Below, in pieces: positions 8,515 through 17,815 of a stretch of DNA of 64,000 nucleotides. A model generated the notes under the pieces. The model ran no database searches. It was given only the letters and a program-made list of their open reading frames with translations, and had not been told where the DNA came from. The number at the start of each line of letters is the position of its first letter. The stretch's first letter is position 1. The DNA lies in NCBI RefSeq assembly GCF_900168125.1, contig NZ_FUZF01000020.1, positions 1 to 64,000 on the forward strand. The letters run 5' to 3'. The position numbers were made by a program, and so were the translations under genes. The stretch is from Sphingobacterium nematocida. Lineage in GTDB: Bacteria; Bacteroidota; Bacteroidia; Sphingobacteriales; Sphingobacteriaceae.

Positions 8515-9051
8515 ATGGACAAAGACATATTTAAACTATTGATAGACGATCCAGATGAAGGGATGAAACAGATTGAGGTGCTTTTCGGAAAGAAAATAAT
8601 AAAGCGTGTTAGTCAATTCATAAAGGATAACGAATTCTTAAAAGATGTAATACAGAATGTGTATCTCGATATTTTTCTGTGCCGTGAAAAAATAGTAACG
8701 AACAATAATCCACTGGGCTACATATTAAAAATGGCTAGGAACCATGCGATTAAAGCGTTGAAAAAGGAGCATATTGGATCAAAAGCCCCGTTGAAGGAAC
8801 TGAAATACCATACAGCAGAGAATGAAGCGGATAAAAGCCTGATGCTCAATGAGGCTTTGGAACAGGTGCTCCTTAAAGCGGAAGAATTGACGGAGAGGGA
8901 AAGAAACCTAATGCACTGTATTGTAAAGGAAGGCCTCAATAACAGGGAAATTGAAGAAAAACTAGGCTTGACGGCCCAAGATGTCAGAAATGTTAAATAT
9001 ATAGCTTTTAAGAAGCTGCGCCATCATTTTGATGTGTTATCAAAGGATTGA
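8515..9051 (+). CDS. ECF RNA polymerase sigma factor (orphan type)
   Basis: A 178-aa sigma-70 family protein. Region 2 is at about residues 10-75 (FLKDVIQNVYLDIF, NNPLGYILKMARNHAIKALKK) and region 4 at about 115-172 (LTERERNLMHCIVKEGLNNREIEEKLGLTAQDVRNVKYIAFKKLR), the helix-turn-helix that reads the -35 element. It is followed 32 bp later by its FecR-like anti-sigma, the standard Bacteroidota arrangement. Unlike the other two sigma/FecR pairs in this window it is not followed by a susC gene, so its target is elsewhere or unknown. The N-terminus (IDDPDEGMKQIEVLFGKK) is somewhat divergent from typical susC-linked ECF sigmas. Confidence 0.9.
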   Translation: MDKDIFKLLIDDPDEGMKQIEVLFGKKIIKRVSQFIKDNEFLKDVIQNVYLDIFLCREKIVTNNNPLGYILKMARNHAIKALKKEHIGSKAPLKELKYHTAENEADKSLMLNEALEQVLLKAEELTERERNLMHCIVKEGLNNREIEEKLGLTAQDVRNVKYIAFKKLRHHFDVLSKD

Positions 9052-9083
9052 AGTTAGGAGAAAATTAGTAAAAAAGAATCATC

Positions 9084-10367
9084 ATGGGACAAAATACGCT
9101 ATATATTAAAGAGTTGATTAAAAAGGACTTGTTGGATAGGTTAACAGCAGATGAGCGCATCATATTGGACGCTATCCGTAGACAATATGACCAAGAGGAG
9201 TACGACGATATGGAGGTCGAAGTCCTCAGCGCATTAGAAGAGTCATTACCGCTTGGCCCACTGGATGATTGGCATCCCGACATGGATAAAATAATTAAAC
9301 GGGGCAGGGCTATTGAACGAAGGACTAGAAATACACGCTGGACAAAATATACGGCTGCGGCTGTTGCGCTGCTAGTGCTGACCGCTACTGCACTGAATTG
9401 GCTAGAATGGACAGCATTAGATCTTGATTTTGAATGGAGAAATAGAAACTTATTACAGCAGGCAAGTAAAAAGGATATTCCCTTTGGGGAGTCTTCCTGT
9501 TTGTTGTACGCCGGTGATTCCACCTGGATTGAAATAAATCGTGAATCCAAAGGTAAAATAACTCAGGTCGGAAACCTCCTGATCAGCAGAGCCGAGGATG
9601 GGGTGCTGCATATCAGCCAAGCCGTGGCTGAGGCGCAGGAAGCTCCAAAAATAGCTCAGATATACCTCTATACGAAGCCGCGGCAGCAATGTGTAGTCCA
9701 GCTGCACAATGGCGCCCGTTTACGGATAAATGCCCAGACATACCTGGAGTATCCTATAATGCAATCAGCAGATACGGCGTCTATAAGAGTTACCGGCGAG
9801 GCTTATGTCGAAGTTTACAACAAAAGTAATAAAGAGATGCTCCATATCGGAATCAACAAAGGTAAGATATTAACCAAACAGGCATCCTTTTATATACGGT
9901 CTAATGCTGACGAATCTAAGATAATGTTGCGCAACGGTATAGCTACCCTTTACGCGGAGAATAAAAATAAAGGCCTTCGCCTTAGCCAACGTGGGGATTT
10001 TGGCGCAATAACTAAGCTTCTATCGGCCCAAGAAAGTACTTCGGTAGACACCCTACTACTGGCTCGCAATCAAGACATAGAACAGGCTAAACAATGGACA
10101 CATAAAGTCCGAAAGTACGATGATATGCCATTGACGGCTTTCATGCATGAAATGAGTCGCTGGGAAGGCTTTACGATCAAAAACTGGGATTGTATACCTA
10201 AGGATAAGCCGATTACGATTGCTATCCCTTATACCGGTGGTATGGATCTGATATGGGCTGCAATCCGGGAGAGGGGAGTGCCACTGTACCAAAAGAATAC
10301 GTTGATCAGCTTTTGTGCCGAAGATATAGATCAGGATACTAAACTGGCAATAGCACCCGACAATTAA
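9084..10367 (+). CDS. FecR-family anti-sigma factor
   Basis: Single-pass inner-membrane anti-sigma (427 aa) expected to bind the sigma factor encoded upstream through its cytoplasmic N-terminus (~1-85) and to receive a signal in the periplasm. A membrane segment lies at about residues 92-108 (YTAAAVALLVLTATALNW). The periplasmic FecR domain (~200-290: QLHNGARLRINAQTYLEYP, ASIRVTGEAYVEVYN) is followed by a DUF4974-like C-terminal domain (DDMPLTAFMHEMSRWEGFTI). It is longer than most susC-linked FecR proteins because of an insertion after the membrane segment. No STN-bearing SusC is encoded beside it. Confidence 0.88.
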   Translation: MGQNTLYIKELIKKDLLDRLTADERIILDAIRRQYDQEEYDDMEVEVLSALEESLPLGPLDDWHPDMDKIIKRGRAIERRTRNTRWTKYTAAAVALLVLTATALNWLEWTALDLDFEWRNRNLLQQASKKDIPFGESSCLLYAGDSTWIEINRESKGKITQVGNLLISRAEDGVLHISQAVAEAQEAPKIAQIYLYTKPRQQCVVQLHNGARLRINAQTYLEYPIMQSADTASIRVTGEAYVEVYNKSNKEMLHIGINKGKILTKQASFYIRSNADESKIMLRNGIATLYAENKNKGLRLSQRGDFGAITKLLSAQESTSVDTLLLARNQDIEQAKQWTHKVRKYDDMPLTAFMHEMSRWEGFTIKNWDCIPKDKPITIAIPYTGGMDLIWAAIRERGVPLYQKNTLISFCAEDIDQDTKLAIAPDN

Positions 10368-10390
10368 AACCGAAGAAAGGAGTGTGATGT

Positions 10391-10714
10391 ATGAAAGGAT
10401 ATAAACATTTTTTAGATAGCGTCTTCTATAATACAGATATCAATGAGCTGGTGGAGCGACATAAATGCAGGGCTACCGGAAAGGTAAGGTTTAACAGTAA
10501 ATCCGAAGCTACCTTTTTTGTGCATTGGCTGAAATGGAAATACAAAAAATGGTTAAAAAAACGGGCTAGAAATAAAAGAAATAGTGGGGGAAAAACGTCC
10601 AGACCTCGGTATGTGTATCACTGCGAATTTTGTGATGGATACCATATTACCAAAGAGCACCCTTACAGTTACCACAAGAGAACAGAGAAATATCAAAAGA
10701 AGTATTTTGGTTAA
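10391..10714 (+). CDS. Small basic protein with CxxC-x3-H motif
   Basis: A 107-aa, very basic protein with no signal peptide. The C-terminal part reads YHCEFCDGYHITKE (residues ~78-91), a CxxC plus His arrangement resembling half a zinc ribbon; similar motifs occur in small phage- and element-borne proteins. The centre is a Lys/Arg-rich stretch (KWKYKKWLKKRARNKRN) that could bind nucleic acid. An unusually good Shine-Dalgarno (AAGGAG) sits upstream of the ATG, which is uncommon here and supports expression. It follows the FecR gene by 23 bp, so it is probably co-transcribed with the orphan sigma/FecR pair. Function unknown. Confidence 0.65.
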   Translation: MKGYKHFLDSVFYNTDINELVERHKCRATGKVRFNSKSEATFFVHWLKWKYKKWLKKRARNKRNSGGKTSRPRYVYHCEFCDGYHITKEHPYSYHKRTEKYQKKYFG

Positions 10715-10910
10715 AAATGTGTCTCAGCACAATATTATATAATAAGTAGCGTTATTATACCAAACAGCAATATTAAAAAGTAACTCCTCAAGTAGGAGAT
10801 CGTATTATAAAATAAATGCTTGATTACAATATCCGAAAAGAAAAGTCGGACGACTGATTCGAAAAAAGAAACATAGACACGGAAAAAAAGGAAATTGTTG
10901 AAAAAGTTAG

Positions 10911-10945
10911 AAAGGGTTCGGATTTTTCTGAACCCTTTTGCTTTT
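10911..10945 (+). terminator. Terminator downstream of the orphan sigma/FecR operon
   Basis: Stem AAAGGGTTC/GAACCCTTT (10911-10919, 10930-10938), 10-nt loop, and a TTTTGCTTTT tail. It lies about 200 bp after the small basic gene; nothing else recognisable fills 10715-10910. Confidence 0.8.
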
Positions 10946-10968
10946 ACGTGCGTTTAAAACACAAATAA

Positions 10969-10988
10969 GGCCCGCAAGAGTGCGGGCC
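10969..10988 (-). terminator. Terminator for the S41 peptidase gene
   Basis: A compact GC-rich hairpin GGCCCGCA-AGAG-TGCGGGCC; read on the minus strand it is followed by TTATTT. It sits 21 bp beyond the stop of the minus-strand gene. An almost identical hairpin ends the gene at 22727. Confidence 0.75.
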
Positions 10989-11009
10989 AAGCTCGAAATA
11001 AAAAATAGA

Positions 11010-13220
11010 TTATTTGCTTTGAATAAACTCAATAGCCTTTTCAAGTACTTCGTCTTTACCCGCGCGAATCCCCAAAACGGTTGGTTTTACTTCAATATCT
11101 GGTACTATACCTATCCGTTGGGTAGCTTTGCCGTCTGGATAATAGATGCCAATACCAGAGATAGCTGTTTGTAGTCCGCCAGGAAGTGATAAAGAAGATA
11201 CATTGCCATCGGCACCAGCAGTAGTACTACCAATTATGGTGGTATTCACGCCTGCACGGAAAGCCATAGCGGTATACTCCGATTGACTGATGCTTTGTTC
11301 ATTGACAAGAACGACAACAGGACCGCTGTAATGTTCGTCCTTGTTGGTAATAGCCAAACTTTCACTTAATGTAAAATATCCGGGATTGCTAATGTCACCT
11401 ATGGTAAACTTGACAAACGGACTGCTTCCCGAAACAAAAAAGGAACCTAAAGTAAAAGGAACAAAGGAGGATGGATAGTTTCTGATATCAATGATGATAC
11501 CTTTTGAATTCTTAAACGCTTTCTTTAGTTGTGGTATATCTTCTTGCTTGATCGTCTTCAAGGTAATATATCCGATATTGTTATCCAGCATCGTATAGGA
11601 GGCTGGTGGCGTTATTTTCGGTGAAACGAATGCTTTCAACTCGTTTGGAGTATATAGCTGTAGGGTTTTGGTATGCTGTATATTGTCGATAGAGCTATAT
11701 ACGATAGTGATGGTTGGCTTGTCCGAACGTAGTAGATCGTTGGACATCGCATAGAGTTGTGTAGTGCGATTGGAAGCAGGGTAATAAGGTAGACGCTCCT
11801 CGATTATCCGATCGATTGGTACATCGTTGATACGGTGAATGATATCGCCTACAGCGAGTCCGCTTTGTTGCCTAAGCTCTTCATTGAGAAATTCGCTAAT
11901 GACCAGTTGTTCGCCAATAAACTGGGTACGCATAATAGGTCCATGCATCCCTTTCCATACTTGAATCTTGTCTGCTGCCCCACGCAGGTTGGCATGGGTG
12001 TCGTGTACTTCGGCAATCAGTTTAAGTGTAACCTTTTCATACGCTAGTTCGTCGGAAGCTTGGATAAAAAGGGGGAGATATTCGGTTAGCACGGTACTCC
12101 AGTTCTTGTCTGTAACATACTTGTAAGGAAAGAAATAATTGATGATATTCCAATATCTATACAACGAGAGCAATCTAAATCCATCATCCGGATAAGACAG
12201 GGCGGAGTAAGCCTCTTCTTTTTTAAATATTGGATTTCCGATCCCTTTGGTCAAATCTATGTAATAGTGATCGCTTGTATTACGGTTGGTATAGACATGT
12301 TTTAAAACATTTTTTAACTTATCATCTTGTGCGTCGACCCAGGCCATGTCGGCTTTTAGATAGGGGTTGGACGGGGGGGACGGACAATCTTTGCAGTCTA
12401 GAATAGGGCCTAGTGATTGTATCCAACTGACGAGTAGATCATCGCGATCTTTAGCGTTATTTGCCTTTAGGTATTTGGGTAAGAAACGAAAAAGTTCGTA
12501 ATCCCAATTGTAATTTCCTTTTGCGATTTGGGGATGATGGTATTTCAAAAAGCCCCACAAACGCGCTAGAAGGGACAGGTCGTCGATTTGTTTGGCAGAT
12601 AGCTCCGCCAAGGATATACCCGAGCCTTTGTCAAACTCCCGGTCTAGATCGGCTTTTGGGACTATTTTTTCGACTTCCTTTAGGGTTTGAATATCGTTGC
12701 CATCTATCGTGACCACAAATTCGTCGAACCAGGCCTGGCCTTTTCCGGACAATATTCCGCCCACATAGATGGCGTCAGCGTCTCCTGGATAAGGGAGCGT
12801 GGTTTCGTACATCTTCCAGTCGGTAGTACCTTTAACTGGGCGCTGTTGCATATTGTCAAAGGCAAGAGATTTGTCCTTCTTGTCAATGCGCAATAGGAGT
12901 CCAGCGTGACCGTCGGTTACGTTTTCGGTTTTTATGTATCCCTGTAGTTTGATTGTTTTGCCCGTATAATTGGCCGGTACGCGATAGACTATACTACCGA
13001 AAGAACCTCCCGCTTCTGTAGCGGTTATTTTCGCTGCAGATTTGCTTGTATGACCTGGAGAAATAGAATTTAATGTGTAATTACCCCATTTGAACCAGCC
13101 GTCTGGTAAATCTTGCTTATCCTTGATCGTTTCAAATCCAAGATTGTATTTTTCAATTTGTTGTGCATGGGCAGATATTTCCACTGCTAGAACTAATAAA
13201 AAACCGAATAGTATTCTCAT
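11010..13220 (-). CDS. S41-family peptidase (C-terminal processing protease-like), exported
   Basis: Exported 736-aa protein with a signal peptide ending near AHAQ (residue 19). Residues ~25-170 form a beta-rich N-terminal domain resembling a carbohydrate-binding-like sandwich (YNLGFETIKDKQDLPDGWFKW, KTIKLQGYIKTENV). A helical region follows (LLARLWGFLKYHHPQI, YRYWNIINYFFPYKY), then a PDZ-like segment (LAVGDIIHRINDVPI), and the S41 catalytic core near residues 540-720 (GIIIDIRNYPS, VVVLVNEQSISQSEYTAMAF with the candidate nucleophile Ser, GSTTAGADGNVSSLSLPGG). Such proteins in Bacteroidota are periplasmic or surface serine peptidases of unknown substrate. It is a single-gene unit with its own terminator. 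Confidence 0.9.
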   Translation of the reverse strand: MRILFGFLLVLAVEISAHAQQIEKYNLGFETIKDKQDLPDGWFKWGNYTLNSISPGHTSKSAAKITATEAGGSFGSIVYRVPANYTGKTIKLQGYIKTENVTDGHAGLLLRIDKKDKSLAFDNMQQRPVKGTTDWKMYETTLPYPGDADAIYVGGILSGKGQAWFDEFVVTIDGNDIQTLKEVEKIVPKADLDREFDKGSGISLAELSAKQIDDLSLLARLWGFLKYHHPQIAKGNYNWDYELFRFLPKYLKANNAKDRDDLLVSWIQSLGPILDCKDCPSPPSNPYLKADMAWVDAQDDKLKNVLKHVYTNRNTSDHYYIDLTKGIGNPIFKKEEAYSALSYPDDGFRLLSLYRYWNIINYFFPYKYVTDKNWSTVLTEYLPLFIQASDELAYEKVTLKLIAEVHDTHANLRGAADKIQVWKGMHGPIMRTQFIGEQLVISEFLNEELRQQSGLAVGDIIHRINDVPIDRIIEERLPYYPASNRTTQLYAMSNDLLRSDKPTITIVYSSIDNIQHTKTLQLYTPNELKAFVSPKITPPASYTMLDNNIGYITLKTIKQEDIPQLKKAFKNSKGIIIDIRNYPSSFVPFTLGSFFVSGSSPFVKFTIGDISNPGYFTLSESLAITNKDEHYSGPVVVLVNEQSISQSEYTAMAFRAGVNTTIIGSTTAGADGNVSSLSLPGGLQTAISGIGIYYPDGKATQRIGIVPDIEVKPTVLGIRAGKDEVLEKAIEFIQSK

Positions 13221-13620
13221 ATGTTTAATAAATAAATTGGAGCATCACTAAGTTAGTTTATTATGACTTATTTTTAAGCTTAAAAACAAAACTGTTTTTT
13301 TTGGTCAAAAACATGATGAAAACCTAGTAACTTTTCCATAAAAGGGAATTGGATTTTTTAGATCAATGGAAAATTGAGGTATCATATCCATATAGCGTTA
13401 TTGAAATCGTTGGAGAAGTTTGGGCTTGTTCAGTGCAAGTCCATTAATGAATGAGATTGGTTAGTTAAGAAAATAATATTTTAAAAAAATGACACTGAAA
13501 ACGGTATATCTTTGAGGGGTATCAAGTTTTCAAATAGAGCAAAATGTAGGAAGTCTGTAAAATCTTTTGAATTAACTGAACCAGATAATTATGTTTGTAT
13601 TTTGTAACGATTAGAAAGAT
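13221..13620. other. Divergent intergenic region between the S41 peptidase and LacI genes
   Basis: This 400-bp AT-rich gap carries the lacI-type promoter described separately (13566-13597). A second -7-like element TATCTTTG is at 13507-13514 without a clear -33 box. No operator-like palindrome comparable to the one at 14650 and no small gene were seen. Confidence 0.5.
13566..13597 (+). promoter_or_regulatory. Bacteroidota-type promoter of the LacI regulator gene
   Basis: TTTG (13566-13569), 20-bp spacer, then TATGTTTG (13590-13597), matching the Bacteroidota consensus TTTG-N19/20-TAnnTTTG. The predicted start of transcription near 13604 leaves a leader of about 17 nt before the ATG at 13621. 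Confidence 0.75.
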
Positions 13621-14610
13621 ATGTCGATCAGTGAAATAGCGAAGCATCTAAAGGTTTCAAAGTCTACGGTTTCCATGGTTATTAACGGTAAATCTGAGCA
13701 GGCGCGAATTAGCAAAACCTTGGCAAAGCGGATAATGGATTATGTGGAGGAAATAGGTTATAAGCCCAATGCATTGGCTAAGAGTCTGGCAACGGGTAAA
13801 TCGCATACAATTGGCCTTATTGTGGAAAACATTGGAGATTCTTTCTTTGGTCCTATAGCACTGTATATCGAAGAATATTTAAGACCCTATGGGTATCATG
13901 TACTTTATAGTAGTACATTAGGCGACGCGGATATTGCACATACTATCCTAAATGCGATGGTTGACAAACAAGTTGAAGGCTTGATTGTATCGCCGACCAT
14001 TGGGCAAGAGAAACAGGTGCAACAGGTTTTGGATAGTAAAATCCCACTGGTTATTTTTGATAGACGTATACCGAAAATTCAGACCAATTATGTAGGTACG
14101 GACAATTATACCGCAAGCAAAAAAGCTGTAGAACATCTATTCAATAATGGGTTTTCAACTATAGGTATGATCACGATTGACTCTAAGCAGCCACAGATGC
14201 TCGACCGCCTCCGTGGCTATAAAGAAATTGTGAGCTCCCGAAATGAAGATTGTATAGTTTTGGAATTACCCTACATTCTGTCCCGTAATGAAAGAGACGA
14301 GAGGATAAAGGAATTTCTAGGCCAGAATAGACAATTGGATGCGTTATATTTCAGTACTAACTATTTATGTGTATCAACACTTAAAGCTATAAAATCGCTA
14401 ACTAGAAATAAAACGTACGGTATGTTGGCTTTTGATGATCACGAACTATTTGAATTATTGAATCCTACAATATCTTGCATCCGACAGCCTTTAGAAAATA
14501 TCGCTCGACAGGTTGTGGCTACTTTAATAGCGCAAATTAACGATCCAGAAATGCCCTTTTCGGACCATGTAATCTCCTCAGATCTCGTCATCAGACAAAG
14601 CTCCCAATAA
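13621..14610 (+). CDS. LacI-family transcriptional regulator of the GH130 locus
   Basis: A 329-aa repressor with the LacI helix-turn-helix at the extreme N-terminus (SISEIAKHLKVSKSTVSMVI, residues 2-21) and the hinge helix KPNALAKSLATG (~46-57). A periplasmic-binding-protein-like effector domain follows (IGLIVENIGDSFFGPIALYI, VDKQVEGLIVSP, FDRRIPKIQTNYVGTDN, MLAFDDHELFELLNPTISC). It lies immediately upstream of and in the same direction as susC-susD-GH130-ROK-transporter. The 28-bp palindrome in the 94-bp gap has the ACCGGT centre typical of LacI-family operators. It most likely represses the locus until a sugar inducer binds; the inducer is unknown. Confidence 0.93.
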   Translation: MSISEIAKHLKVSKSTVSMVINGKSEQARISKTLAKRIMDYVEEIGYKPNALAKSLATGKSHTIGLIVENIGDSFFGPIALYIEEYLRPYGYHVLYSSTLGDADIAHTILNAMVDKQVEGLIVSPTIGQEKQVQQVLDSKIPLVIFDRRIPKIQTNYVGTDNYTASKKAVEHLFNNGFSTIGMITIDSKQPQMLDRLRGYKEIVSSRNEDCIVLELPYILSRNERDERIKEFLGQNRQLDALYFSTNYLCVSTLKAIKSLTRNKTYGMLAFDDHELFELLNPTISCIRQPLENIARQVVATLIAQINDPEMPFSDHVISSDLVIRQSSQ

Positions 14611-14615
14611 AAAAA

Positions 14616-14647
14616 TTTGGAAATTGAATTTTTATAGTATACCTTTA
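14616..14647 (+). promoter_or_regulatory. Promoter of the susC-susD-GH130-ROK-porter operon
   Basis: TTTG (14616-14619), 20-bp spacer and TACCTTTA (14640-14647), one mismatch from TAnnTTTG. The transcription start predicted near 14654 falls inside the adjacent palindrome, which fits repression by blocking RNA polymerase. Confidence 0.65.
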
Positions 14648-14649
14648 CC

Positions 14650-14677
14650 TTAGTTGCAAAACCGGTTTTGCAACTAA
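14650..14677. promoter_or_regulatory. 28-bp perfect palindromic LacI-type operator
   Basis: The half-site TTAGTTGCAAAACC is followed directly by its exact reverse complement. The centre AAAACCGGTTTT resembles the CG-centred operators of LacI-family repressors. It lies 40 bp after the LacI gene and 27 bp before the susC ATG, directly downstream of the -7 box. It could also form a hairpin in RNA, but lacks a T tail. Confidence 0.85.
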
Positions 14678-14704
14678 AATAGTAATAACCACTATAAATC
14701 CTTT

Positions 14705-17700
14705 ATGTCAAATTCTAAATTTTTTATCCATTTGGGAACGATATGCAGCTATATTGTTTGTGCCGCGCTTAGCGCGCCTGTGTCCTATGCTAATACAGCA
14801 AGAGGCAAGGAGATAAAGGCAACCAAATATGTACAGCAACAGTACAGAGGACAGGTTACGGATTTCCAAGGGGCATTCCTGCAAGGAGCTTCTGTAAGAA
14901 ATGTAAGTACCAATGCTGTCACCGTAACCGATGCAAATGGCCTATTTACCATTTCCGGCAAAATAGGCGATGTGATGGAAGTCTCCTATACCGGATATCA
15001 GCGGTATAGCACGACTCTTGCGACAAACACATCCCTGACTATCCGTATGCAATCCAGTACACAAGATGTGGAAGAGGTTATTGTAATGGGGTATAATACA
15101 TTGCGAGCATCTAATATATCGGGCGCGGTTAGCAGGGTCGATATGTCAGTTGCTGAAAAGCGGAGGGTACAGGATGTCGGTCAATTGCTTCAAGGGCAGG
15201 CCGCAGGTATTAATGTAACTCAATCTACTGGCCAGCCTGGGGATGCTATCGATATTCGTGTGCGTGGAGTAGGGACAATCGGCAATAACTCACCATTGTT
15301 TGTTATAGACGGTATACCCACCACAAATTTTAGTTTTATTAATCCGGCAGATATCGAATCTATGTCTGTACTGAAAGATGCTTCCGCAGCGTCTATATAC
15401 GGATCAAGGGCAGCAGCAGGAGTAATACTGATTACCACTAAAAAGGGGAAGAGCGGTAAAACTAGATTTGATGTTAATGCTTACACCGGTATTCAAAAGG
15501 TAACAAATCTGCCTAAAATGATGAATACAAGTCAGTATCTCAATACTTTGGAACAAGCCTGGAATAATACAAACTCAACTGGAACGAACCCTTACATTGC
15601 TCAGAAACAGCGTACAGATCTATCCGATACCGATTGGTTAGACGAATTATTTGAAAATGGTAAGACCAATAGTTTTCAGATATCTGCGTCGGGGGGATCA
15701 GAGAAAGTGACCTATATGTTATCTACTGGGTATTATGACCAAGACGGTATTGTAATCTTTGATAACGACAGTTATAAACGATTAGAGTTACGGTCGAATG
15801 TATCTGCTAAGCTAACAGATCGTATTGAGGTTAAAACGAATATTCTCTTAAATCATCAGAATAAAATGGTGGTCTCTTCAAGAGGAGATGCGCCTGGTAT
15901 TATAAGACATGCGCTGTTGAGACCTCCTGTGCTTGGGGTTTTAAAAGCTCCTAATGATCCGACTGCGTCCGAGAACAATCCATATACCGACCTGCCTTTT
16001 TATACTGGACCTAAGAATTTCCAGTCTGGTCTTTATGAATGGAGCCAGAATCCCATTGCTGCTGCTTATTTTTCGAATAATAATCAAAAGCAGTTTAAGC
16101 TATTTGGAAATGCAGAGGTCGCTGTCGATGTTTTGAAAGACAAATCTTTACGTTTTAGGTCTACTTTGGGATTAGAGCTTAACTTTAACCATAACAAAGC
16201 GTTCATGGCAAATTATGGTGACGATGAGCGCGTGGATCCTACCGTGGATATTGGTACGGGACGAATCAATAGACCTAATGGACTCAATGAAGATCGCGGA
16301 GAGGACTATACACTGACTTGGAACAATGTGTTGAATTATGATAAGACAATCGGTGATCATCAGATTAATGCGTTGGCTGGTACGGAATTTATCAATAACC
16401 AGAGTAGCTCTATCAATGCATCTAGACGCCGGTTTGAATATACCTTAGATAGATTTCAATATATGGACCTAGGGGCAACTGCACAGGATTTGTGGAATGG
16501 GGGGTATGCGCAGGAATGGGCACTGTTTTCTTTGTTTGGCTCTGCGACTTATTCGTATAAAAATAGATACAGTGTGACCGGAAATCTGCGAGCAGATGCA
16601 TCGTCGAGATTTGGGTCGGATAATAAATGGGGGTATTTTCCTTCGGTGGCCTTAGGATGGACATTAAGTAATGAGGATTTCTTTCCGAAAAATGATATCG
16701 TGAACTTTGTTAAACTAAGGGGAAGTACCGGAAAACTGGGTAATCAGAATATTACCAATTATGCATATTTGACACTTTTTAGTAGAGAAGGAAATATTAC
16801 GAGATATGGTAATCCAAAACTAAAATGGGAAACAACGCTGCAGGATAATCTCGGGTTAGATATGCGCTTGTTTAGTAATAAGCTAGAGTTGAATGTAGAT
16901 GTATTCCACAAGAAAACAAAGGATATCCTGTTAGCCGTGAGTCTACCAACGTTTATTGGAAATGTAGATGCTACTTATGTTAATGCAGGACAGGTGGATA
17001 ATAAGGGATTTGAGCTAAATCTGAAGTATCGTGATCGATTTGCCGAAGATGGGAACTTTACCATAGGAGGGAATGTAACCAATATTAAAAATAAGGTGGT
17101 GGCGTTACACGAGAATGTACCACGTATCATCGGCGAAGTATCAAGAGCAGAAATAGGACAGCCATTGGATGTGTACTACGGTTATCAAATGGAGGGGATT
17201 TATCAAACCCAATCCGAAATACAACAACATTTACATGGTGTAAATACACCGGGAAGTAAACCTGGAGATATTCGATTTAAAGACTTGAACGGAGATGGAA
17301 TTATTAATGATGCCGATCGGACGTTTATCGGAAATCCGATCCCAAAATGGAGTTACGGGTTCTTCGCAGGATTGGATTATAAAGGCTTCGACCTCAACGT
17401 GTTCTTTCAAGGTGTAAAAGGGGTAGATCGTTACAATGATGGTATGCGGATTATTAACTTTGATTCGAGGCCTTTTAACTATACCACGCGTATGTTGGAT
17501 GCCTGGGATGGAGAAGGAACTAGTAATACGTTGCCGAGAGTTGCATTTGAAGATACCGGAATTAGTAAATTCTCGACACTGTACGTGGAGGACGCATCTT
17601 ATCTAAGATTGAAAAACGTAGAGTTGGGCTATTCGTTTGGTAAATGCCTGAATAAATGGGGGCTTAATAATGCGCGGGTTTATGTGTCGGCTCAAAATCT

Positions 17701-17812
17701 GTATACATGGACTAACTATACAGGGTTGGATCCAGAGACGACAGATCTGATTGATAAAGGTACGTATCCGCAATCCAAATCTATTCTGTTTGGTCTTAAC
17801 TTTAATTTCTAA
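14705..17812 (+). CDS. SusC/RagA-family TonB-linked outer membrane transporter (GH130 locus)
   Basis: Outer-membrane TonB-dependent transporter (1035 aa), with a signal peptide ending near SYAN (residue 30). A carboxypeptidase-D-regulatory-like domain spans ~46-125 (YRGQVTDFQGAFLQGASV), the plug ~130-260 (EEVIVMGYNTLRASNISGAV, DIRVRGVGTIGNNSPLFVID, SMSVLKDASAASIYGSRAAA), and the barrel ends SILFGLNFNF. There is no STN domain, consistent with control by LacI rather than by sigma/FecR. SusD follows 3 bp later. With the GH130 enzyme downstream it probably imports an oligosaccharide containing mannose. Confidence 0.94.
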   Translation: MSNSKFFIHLGTICSYIVCAALSAPVSYANTARGKEIKATKYVQQQYRGQVTDFQGAFLQGASVRNVSTNAVTVTDANGLFTISGKIGDVMEVSYTGYQRYSTTLATNTSLTIRMQSSTQDVEEVIVMGYNTLRASNISGAVSRVDMSVAEKRRVQDVGQLLQGQAAGINVTQSTGQPGDAIDIRVRGVGTIGNNSPLFVIDGIPTTNFSFINPADIESMSVLKDASAASIYGSRAAAGVILITTKKGKSGKTRFDVNAYTGIQKVTNLPKMMNTSQYLNTLEQAWNNTNSTGTNPYIAQKQRTDLSDTDWLDELFENGKTNSFQISASGGSEKVTYMLSTGYYDQDGIVIFDNDSYKRLELRSNVSAKLTDRIEVKTNILLNHQNKMVVSSRGDAPGIIRHALLRPPVLGVLKAPNDPTASENNPYTDLPFYTGPKNFQSGLYEWSQNPIAAAYFSNNNQKQFKLFGNAEVAVDVLKDKSLRFRSTLGLELNFNHNKAFMANYGDDERVDPTVDIGTGRINRPNGLNEDRGEDYTLTWNNVLNYDKTIGDHQINALAGTEFINNQSSSINASRRRFEYTLDRFQYMDLGATAQDLWNGGYAQEWALFSLFGSATYSYKNRYSVTGNLRADASSRFGSDNKWGYFPSVALGWTLSNEDFFPKNDIVNFVKLRGSTGKLGNQNITNYAYLTLFSREGNITRYGNPKLKWETTLQDNLGLDMRLFSNKLELNVDVFHKKTKDILLAVSLPTFIGNVDATYVNAGQVDNKGFELNLKYRDRFAEDGNFTIGGNVTNIKNKVVALHENVPRIIGEVSRAEIGQPLDVYYGYQMEGIYQTQSEIQQHLHGVNTPGSKPGDIRFKDLNGDGIINDADRTFIGNPIPKWSYGFFAGLDYKGFDLNVFFQGVKGVDRYNDGMRIINFDSRPFNYTTRMLDAWDGEGTSNTLPRVAFEDTGISKFSTLYVEDASYLRLKNVELGYSFGKCLNKWGLNNARVYVSAQNLYTWTNYTGLDPETTDLIDKGTYPQSKSILFGLNFNF

Positions 17813-17815
17813 GTC

